Shown here: positions 56,104-64,000 of the stretch, piece by piece
Layout of the letters: the number at the start of each line of letters is the position of its first letter
Position numbering within the stretch: the stretch's first letter is position 1
The notes under the pieces: model-generated
Seen by the model: only the letters and a program-made list of their open reading frames with translations
Told to the model about the DNA's origin: nothing
Database searches by the model: none
NCBI GenBank assembly: GCA_023213315.1
Contig: JAKCPI010006182.1
Coordinates: 62,001-126,000 of the forward strand
Length of the DNA stretch: 64,000 bases
Source of the DNA: Euborellia annulipes
Taxonomy: Eukaryota; Arthropoda; Insecta; Dermaptera; Anisolabididae
Direction of reading: 5' to 3'
Program-made: the position numbers and the translations under genes

Positions 56104-56532
56104 GACAGTGAGTTCCGAAAGTATAATAATAAACGAATTGAAATTTATATTTTTCTCTTTCAAAAAAGAATTAAATTTCAGAATGAGTAACAGACAACGC
56201 ATAGAAAAGTGACGAATATATGGAGAAAAGCTCAAGAATCGACCTTGGAACTTAACTCATTTGTCATCGTGCACCGGAAGCGCCAAGCGCCAGCCAACCT
56301 TTCCACATTGCATTTATAATACATACATGTATCTTGGAATGTAATATACGTACAGGGCCGCCGAGAAAGGGAGAGGGGACTCTAATCCTGGGGCCTGGGC
56401 TTTCACCATCTCTACGAAAAGGAGTTCCATTGGAACGGAGGTCCCGGAGAGGCTCTTCATTTAATTAAGCCCTAAGGAAGAGAGGATACAACTAAAGCAA
56501 CCCCCCCCCCCCAGAAGGCTTGAAAAATTAAT

Positions 56533-57150
56533 AAAAAATCTGGTGTGACTGGACGCACATCACACAACTTTCTCTTACTCTTCGGCGAGAGAAAGTTGTG
56601 TACTATGCTTGTCACGCCATATTTTTTTGTGTTAAAGTTTCCGACAGTACAGTACTTTAAAATTCAAGATGTAAAATTTATAAACAGAAAAATATTTATA
56701 TTTTGTTACCATGGCAACCTACTTCTCCTATCTTTCCTATGAAGTACATGAGTAAAGTGGTCTTCATAAGATTTCAATGGCAAAAAAAGAAATCCATTTT
56801 AAAAATAAAAAATAATTGATTTATGAATTTTAATGAAAATCGCTGAAGAGAATTTTGAAAAAATTGAAAAAAAAAAACTGAAAAAATACATCAGTAAAGT
56901 ACTAGTACTTTTTGTCCGATTTTGATTAAAAGCTTATTTTCATGCCTCGGGGGGGGGGGGGTCAAATTAAATATAAAGTTTCAACCACCCAGCTCAATTC
57001 CTTCATGCTTTAAATTGGACCATGCTACGAAAACCACTTTTTTGAACTCGGGAGTCCTCAAAACGTGTATATCCATCAAAATCTCGACAACGAACTTTTG
57101 ACAGGAATCCAATACTTTCTCACTATATATATATATATGTATAAGGTAAG
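56533..57150 (-). mobile_element. hairpin-ended dispersed repeat, most complete copy (~0.6 kb)
   Basis: The left terminus is a hairpin: AATCTGGTGTGACTGG, ACAACTTTCTCTTACTC, GAGAGAAAGTTGTGTAC, GTCACGCCATATTTTTT. The interior is the standard order of blocks. The right terminus ends AATACTTTCTCACTATATAT with GTAAGAGAAA following. It encodes nothing recognisable. Confidence 0.65.
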
Positions 57151-57803
57151 AGAAAATAAAAATTAAAAAGTCTGAGTCAGAATAATTAGAGCTGACTAAA
57201 TAAAAGTTTCTAGAAGAAAAAATAAAAAAATGTCAAGAAAATGGATTATTTCTAGAAGACACAAATGAAATATCGATTTAGAAAAATTGTCGTCTTTTAT
57301 AGAATTAACCCTTCGGGTGTTAAAAGAAGTTTTATTTAACGTGCAGAGTTATTGAGCTCTTTGCAAAGTTTTCCGCTAAAAGTTAAAATAGTTACAGTTC
57401 TCTCTTATAAATCATAATTTAAGTAGAAGAGTAGACCTAATACTTTCCCTCTCTCTCTCTTCATTAACAATTCTCTTACTCTGGCATATACATAAATATT
57501 GCTAATATTTCTTCATGCTCATCAAAACTCAACACATCAACGGTCCAAATCAATTTTACTTAAGTATAAACTTTCAGTTATCAAAACTTATTAATTATTT
57601 AAATTAAATGTTTAAATCTCTATTTATAAATATAAGAGATAAAACCCACTCACTAATTCATTCATTCATTCATTCATTAAGAAAAGTCGAGATTAAAATA
57701 CTTTAAATATTCAATGAAAGTATAAAAAGTAATAAAAAAAATCGGAGATTTTTTAGAAATGTAAAATTCAAAAGAACTAAATGATTCAGTGGGGCATTTA
57801 GAC

Positions 57804-58424
57804 CATAGGCTCTCAACGTGGGCGTTTGAGACTTTCAGGGGGAGACCCAGAGAAAATTAAGGGGCGTTGAGATGGCGCAGAAGGGGCGTGGGAAGATTGA
57901 AAAATTTAGTCAAAAAAAGGTAAAAAAAATACACGCTAATCACGTCTAAAGTAAAAATTAATATCTTTAAATTTTTGTTATTGTAGGTATTATATTCATT
58001 TTTATCACTTGGATTTAGTACTGTAGCAATGTTGGTAACTAAAAAGAGAAATTGGCTTCATGTTACTGAACGAGGCTTATTTTCTTTCGGTTGTTTTTGA
58101 GTGGAAAATCGAGCCTGATATTAACAAACTCCTTAAATGCATAAAATTCAACCTTCTCATAAATTAATGCCTTTTGAATGTTAATAAAAATATTCCTCAA
58201 TGCGTTTTAATTGCTCCCATTGAAACATTCTTCTTTCATTCTTCATTTCAAACTCAGAAATGGATAGGGGTCATATCCTATCTTACGACTATAATATTAC
58301 ATGTTTAAATATAATTGTGGCAATAGCGACTAGGCTGTAAGTAAAATTAAGATGGGGGGAGGGGCTCTAGAAAAAAACATATTCTCAAAAGGGCCGGTGA
58401 ACAAAATAAGGTTGAGAAACTATG
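57804..58424. mobile_element. hAT-like element, 621 bp, perfect 8-bp TSD
   Basis: Begins CATAGGCTCTCAACG and ends GGTTGAGAAACTATG, flanked by ATTTAGAC at 57796-57803 and 58425-58432. Ends match the common CA..GGTTCTCAACC hAT type. No transposase frame was seen inside. A related lone end CAGAGGTTCTCAAATTC is at 39325. Confidence 0.85.
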
Positions 58425-59483
58425 ATTTAGACATAATAGAGAACTACAATTTTTACAAATATGCTCAATGAGCTAGATTATTGTTTTTATTGTATTGTAT
58501 ATAATTTTTAAATGCGGACTGGGGGCCTACGACTAGGGAAAAATTTGTTCTCTTAATCGATTTCATTTTCGAAGAATACAACCAACAATTGCTCACTGTG
58601 TTGTTGGTTGCCTATTTTCATTTTACTACTTAAATTAATTTTTTATAATAAAAATTTTGCCAAATATCATTTGATATACATAGACCTAATAGGTGCACTT
58701 AGGAGGTAATCAACCGAGGAATGATTTTTCTTTTTTTTTTGTTAGATCATGAAGGTTTTTCTTAACAGAATAATTTTTCCTCAAATGTAAAAAAAGGTGA
58801 AAATTTTGTTTAAATCTATTTTTTTTTTTTTTTTTACAAATTATGTTTATTGTAATGGTAAAAAAAAAGAAATAAAAATAAACAAACAAAAATGGACAGA
58901 GATGTAGAAAATTTCTAAAAAAAATATATATATTTACTCCCCTACCCCTCCCAGTAAAAAATATTTCTTCTATGTTGATATACCGGTATATTTCAATTAT
59001 TATAAAATGCCATATCTTTAGTAAACACCAAGCAAATTCAATTTTATTTTTATAAAAATATATCTTGTAAATTCTAAAAAAGCAGACAGACATATCATAC
59101 ATACACAGATAAACAATTTAATTAAATCTTTTCAATGCGTGTTTATAATACTATTTGGACTGCCAATGAAACCTTCCCTTAACGACCTTCTATTTATTAA
59201 ATTAATTTCTTGTTTTTTTTTTCCATATTTTGAATGACGTAAAATAAATTCAATTTTTTCCTTTTTTAAATGTTCAAAACAGTCTCGTATGGAATAAAAA
59301 AGAACAAAAATGAATCAATGACAAGTATCATAGATTTTTTTTCTGGCCTCGACTAGAAAGAGATATTTAGGCCAGCCTAAAAAGTAGATTATTTTCAATA
59401 AAGGATTGTATCAAATAAATTTTATGAATTAAAATTACTTTGAAATTATAAATACTAATTTAAAATTCAATGACTTATAACAA

Positions 59484-59670
59484 GTCTGCCGAGTGGTTAA
59501 AGCACTTAAGCTTATAAACTTGAATTGAAAGCAACTCAGGTTTATATCCGACTCTATAAGGAATACCTTCTTTTGAGGAAGGAAACGGAAACCCACCTCA
59601 GTATTATTCATTGAAAGTTATGTAACCACAACGCCTACCTTTCTGACGATAATGATTGAAAAATAAAAAA
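59484..59670 (+). repeat. tRNA-derived SINE (Ser/Leu-like head)
   Basis: GTCTGCCGAGTGGTTAAAGC is a clear tRNA-Leu/Ser-like A-box region, and CTCAGGTTTATATCCGACTC is a degenerate B-box region ~50 bases on. A body with TTGAGGAAGGAAACGG follows. No cloverleaf with intact stems, so called SINE. Confidence 0.6.
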
Positions 59671-59707
59671 CAGACTTCTAATAACTCTTAACATAGCCTA
59701 CTATCTG

Positions 59708-59963
59708 TATCAGTCAAAAGTATCCGCTCGAGTAGTGCACCTGGTGAGGGAAAACAATTCTAAATCTAAGAGAGACCAAGAGCATTTAAGCTATGCACCC
59801 AACACACAGATCCAGAGAGACAAAATTTTACAATGCCTTAATTAATTAATCAATCTTATAAAAAACATTAAAAAAATAAATTAATATAATCTCTCTAATC
59901 CCCTCTCTAAGAAGGCCTGACTTGTGAGTCAGATCTCTTGCCAATGGATACTTTTGACTGATA
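59708..59963. mobile_element. TA-flanked MITE, ~256 bp
   Basis: TATCAGTCAAAAGTATCC at the left and GGATACTTTTGACTGATA at the right are exact inverted repeats. Inside, AGATCCAGAGAG and AGATCTCTTG show no further symmetry. TA borders fit Tc1/mariner. Confidence 0.7.
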
Positions 59964-60091
59964 GTACTTTTAATATGGTTATGGCGTAGCCAGGTAAATA
60001 TGAAAGGCGTACTCCTTAACTTAATAGAAAATGTATTTAAAACATTTCAGTTCTCCCCCCAAACTATACGACCCAGAATCAAACCAATATC

Positions 60092-60345
60092 TAAAAATCT
60101 GGTGTGACTGGCGTACAGCACAACTTTCTATTATCCTTCGGTAAGAGACAAAAGAATGTTGTGCACCGTTCACACTAGATTTTTTGTATCGATATATATT
60201 TAGTTTCCCATAGCACCTTAGTATCAAACTTGACCACTTGCATTTCATAACTAAAAAGTATAAAAGTCAATTTAATTGATTCAAAATTTCCATAAAATTT
60301 TAGTCTCATATTTGGATATTTTATACACAATATAGAAACCTAAAT
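60092..60345 (-). mobile_element. hairpin-ended dispersed repeat, short copy
   Basis: Terminal hairpin AAAATCTGGTGTGACTGGCG ... ACACTAGATTTTTTGTATCG, followed by the module TCAAACTTGACCACTTGCAT also found at 61638-62345. Truncated. Confidence 0.5.
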
Positions 60346-61637
60346 TTCGCCCCCCCCCCCCACCGAAATGTTCAAAATGTCCCCACTAAGCTAGTGGAAA
60401 AATCTAAACATTTTCATGAATTATTTCCCAATCAATAAAACATATAATTTTAAAATAAGTTTATAAAGAGGGTGGGTACATCTGCAAAAATGAGTTCTGG
60501 CCCCCATCTGAGAAATAATGATATATACTCCCCTGCGATGCTTGCCACTTTGACTTTTTTAGGGGTTGCGGGTTCACATCCGCTACGATCATTTCAATTG
60601 AATTGGCTACCAATCAATTTAAAATATGGACGAAGTCTAAATGACTTCTGCTGCTGTTAAGAGTTTAAAAACAAATAAAATCTAATATTGCAGGCCCCTA
60701 AAAAGGGTGGGACCCATAGGCAATTGCCTACTCCGCCTAATGGGTAATCCGGCACTGTTTAAGGTTGCTTTGCAATCGAATAATCATTTTAAATAAATAA
60801 ATAAATACTCTATTAGGGAAAAGATTCACGCGTTCTCAAACTTTTTCTTAGTTGCAACCATATACTTAAAGCTCTAGATACCTGGTGGGGACTTAATTGT
60901 GGCGCTCACTGTACAGTACTTTATAGCCTTCTCGAAATTTTATCTGATTTATAAGCCTCCTCGATTACATCTTGACACATTAATTTTCGCCATATATAAA
61001 TTTTTTTTTCTCTCAAGGTCGGGCTTTATGATGAAAACAATTGTCTAATTTATAATTATTTAGATGTATGATGTTTTTATACTTTTCGGGGGCAGACTAA
61101 ATTGAGGGTTATCTGTACCCCAAGTGGCCCTGGATTAATAACAGGATACAACAGATCATGAATACAAAGCATTTGCACATACTCATACCGGGGGGGAGGG
61201 GGAGGGGGAGGGGGCTCCTCCTTCTGCCCCACCAACTGCTTAAAATGACCAGACTACAAGTGATGACATCTCCTTAAAGACTGATTTTTTTTTGTTTATT
61301 TTAATAAAATCATCTCATTAAAAATAAGTTAAATTCAACCTTAATAATTAAATTAATATTTAAATCCTTTTTGTGTAGCAATTCTTATTTAAATTTTAAT
61401 TAAACAAAAAATATTAAGATTCGCCAGAGAAGGAGAGGCTGTAATATATTTTTTATTTTGATAAAAAGTAAAAATCATGTTCCAATAAACAAGTTTGTTC
61501 ACAAAAAAATGTAATGTTATTGTCTTCATAATAGAATTAGCAACATTGAAAAAGAATGGCGTTTAAGATCGTCTATGGATTACAAAAAATGACGGGGAGG
61601 AAAAGCTTGGTTCATGTCGCGAACGTTTAATCTAAAT

Positions 61638-62345
61638 AAAAAATCTGGTGTGACTGGCGCACACCAGATTTTTTGTGTATAGTCTTCCATAGCACCTTAG
61701 TTTCAAACTTGACCACTTGCATGCATTTCGTAAGTAAAAAGTAAAAAAGTCAATTGATTCAAAATTTCCATATGCTCTGTGCATTGACTGCTTCAAATAA
61801 ACTATGGTTATTTTTCAAAATTTTAATCTCATATTTGGACATTTTATACACAATAGAGAATCCTGAAAAAATACAAAATTTCATAAGAATTGGAAAATTT
61901 TTTTTAAATGTATAAAAAGTTCCAAAGGGAACCCCCTTTGAATCGAAATTAACATGCAAATCCCCATTTAACATTGGCTCTAGGGAAGGAAAAGACAGAA
62001 AGTGAATTTGAAAAAACTGAATTACATTAGCAAAGTGTACTTCAAACAATTTTCAAGAAAAATTTCACTGAAATAGTTTTTAAAAGGCCATCTAAATAGT
62101 AATTTATTTATTTGAATTTTAATCTAATAAAAAGATTTAAATTCTGTTACTATGGCAACCATTTCTCCTATCTTTCCTATGATGAACAAGAATAAAGTGG
62201 TCTTCAGAAGATTTTCTCAAAATTCGCTCCAACGATTGTTTGTTTAAAATTCATAAATCAATTATTTTTATCATGCTCTTTAAAATGTATATTCTCATTT
62301 TGCCCTTGAAGTGTTTTGAAGTACACTTTATTTTTCAAAAAACCT
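61638..62345 (-). mobile_element. hairpin-ended dispersed repeat, long copy
   Basis: Starts with a near-perfect hairpin AAAATCTGGTGTGACTGG / CGCACACCAGATTTTTTGTG, then the TCAAACTTGACCACTTGCAT module, then the ATGTATATTCTCATTTTGCC block. Order and sequence mirror the plus-strand copy at 50335-51260. Confidence 0.6.
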
Positions 62346-63034
62346 CATCTAAGCCAAAAAATTGCCATTTTTCCGCAATGGATATCTATTTGACCATGAA
62401 AGCTACAATTAATCTAAATATATTTTTGGAAAGATTGGTTGAATACCCCCCGGACGTTTTTTCTTTTTTTTAGATATGACGTCATTTTACCGCGGTGCGA
62501 AATTCTTTTTTTAAGCTGACTTGTCTTCAACTCAGGATTATATCCTAAATGCTTTCCCGTCGACTAATTGCCTCCTAGTCATGTTATAAACAGCCATTAA
62601 ATTTAAATTCTATTAAAAATTTATTTATTAATTTCAAAGTTCTTTTAATCTCTGTCCTATATAATCAAAATTTATAAATTTACATTCAAAAGATCTTGAT
62701 TACTACTCATACTGCTCTTGAATTGATAAAAAACAAAATTTGAATTCGTATCCGAGCTCGTGTTTTGTTATAGGTTTCTATATTTACATAAATTGTTGAT
62801 TCGATTATTTAGAATTAAATCTCGAAAATTTAATATTTATGTTTTTTGATTCTCTCTGAGTCAATTTTTGAATAAATTGAATGTAGCCCCGAATCAAACC
62901 AATGTTTAAAATAATAAAATTCTAGGGTTTTGACCCTCCGTCTTATTTTTTATAATTTGCTAATTAATATTACTTTTTGTTTAGTATTATTATGAAAATT
63001 ATTGATAAAATATAAATATTACTATTAATTAATA

Positions 63035-63091
63035 CAGTAGTAGGCAACCTTTTTAGGACAATGAACTACTGCCGCTGGTTGCCGGCTCCTA
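63035..63091. mobile_element. 57-bp miniature hAT-like element with perfect 8-bp TSD
   Basis: CAGTAGTAGGCAACC and GGTTGCCGGCTCCTA, with only ~27 bp between, are flanked by AATTAATA at 63027-63034 and 63092-63099. It is essentially two terminal repeats back to back. Confidence 0.75.
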
Positions 63092-63628
63092 AATTAATAG
63101 CCTATATAAAAAATTACCTCAATATATATTAATATAATGTTTAACAATAGTTTTTCGTTTCAGGGCTTTATTAAATACAAGAAAAAATTTCATTTTCATC
63201 TAAAATGAATTTATAAATAAATTTAAATATACAGTATGTATATCTAGAGCGGGTGGGGATAAATGCCCGTAGTTCGGATCTTCTGACTGGGTCTGGATCC
63301 TTCGAATTCTTACTTCACATCTCCGTTAAAAAAAATTTATTATAAATTGTTGACGTCAAATTTCTAAATATGTGTATCTGTGTATGTAGGGTTTCGAAAA
63401 ACTTATATAATTACTTAAACAATTTAAATTAAGCTTTTATTTGAAGTAGTATTAATAATAACTAATCTATGTTTTATGAAAAATTAAATAAGAAAATACT
63501 GTAGCAAAGATTGTTTCTTAAATTTCCTCCACTTTCCCTAAGCCGAGCCCGAATTGATCGGAAATGCGAGCCGCGATCCCCAACAATCAAACAAAATGTG
63601 AAGACAATGCTAATCACATTCTCCTTAC

Positions 63629-63690
63629 CTGAGAGCAGGATTATTTAAGCAAAAATATTTTCCTTTTTCATTCTTTGATTTTATTTCCAT
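63629..63690 (-). CDS. candidate exon near right edge (weak)
   Basis: On the minus strand an ATG at 63690 opens 20 codons, MEIKSKNEKGKYFCLNNPAL, ending in two bases before an excellent donor CTCAG/GTAAGG at 63628. It could be the first coding exon of an unknown gene, or part of an upstream 5' UTR exon of the Spätzle-like gene. No matching acceptor could be chosen. Confidence 0.2.
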
Positions 63691-64000
63691 TTCAACAATT
63701 CAAATATTTTACATTGAAATTCTAAGTTCGAAGCATTGACCTACTTTTAAATAACGTGGCCAAGATAAAAACAATTATACGATTTAAAACATCCAACTTG
63801 GATTAAATAGTTTGAGCTGTACCAGAAATGGTAAAAAAAGTGTTTAGTGGTCATTGAGCATGCTACTCAGGTGTTTTGTTGAAAGAAATCCATGGCCGAT
63901 TGATGCCTTGAAATATCAATTGAAGCAAAGGAAAGGGAATTTCGTGACGTGACCACATAGTGAATTGAATTCGCAAACCATGAATGACAACTTGTCTACA

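Larger units (their letters stand above)
53861..64000. other. region upstream of the Spätzle-like gene, repeat-rich, no secure gene
   Basis: Outside the named elements, 55030-55590, 57160-57790, 58430-59480 and 62350-63030 are AT-rich with homopolymer runs and an (ATTC)n tract at ~57655-57680. The final 900 bases show only the weak candidate exon. Confidence 0.5.

Overview
This is a very AT-rich eukaryotic (nuclear, intron-containing) window. It holds two recognisable protein-coding genes, both on the minus strand, in a background crowded with small DNA transposons. One is a 184-residue Rap1-type Ras GTPase. The other is a 257-residue member of the arthropod Spätzle family of secreted cystine-knot cytokines, so the source is an arthropod. 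Large introns, AT-rich DNA, mariner and hAT debris and tRNA-derived SINEs suggest a crustacean such as a caligid copepod (sea louse). The species cannot be fixed from the window alone.

Layout: 1-2300 is noncoding DNA with a complete Mutator-like element (230-1554). Rap1 occupies about 2704-33109 (minus): four coding exons at 7619-2704, a 5' UTR segment to 7649, and a probable GC-richer noncoding first exon ending at 33109 after a ~25.5 kb intron full of repeats. 33241-37396 is intergenic, partly extremely AT-rich. The Spätzle-like gene runs 53467-37397 (minus) in six coding exons, reconstructed here from splice phases. All junctions keep the frame and give signal peptide, pro-domain and cystine-knot domain. 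Upstream of it (53640-64000) are mostly repeats, one long unexplained ORF and one candidate exon near the right edge.

Mobile DNA dominates. Seven hAT-like non-autonomous elements have perfect 8-bp target-site duplications, and several more have imperfect ones. There are also a Mutator-like element with a perfect 9-bp duplication, a TAA-flanked Harbinger-like MITE, several TA-flanked Tc1/mariner-like MITEs, two decayed mariner transposase genes, the 3' end of a LINE, tRNA-derived SINEs (including a 172-bp palindrome built from one), and a ~0.6 kb dispersed family with hairpin ends present about ten times. Many elements are nested, giving a relative age order.

The two genes have no visible functional coupling. 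Rap1 is an intracellular adhesion/signalling GTPase and the Spätzle-like protein is a secreted Toll-pathway or neurotrophin-like ligand. No canonical tRNA, rRNA, CRISPR array or prokaryotic feature was seen.
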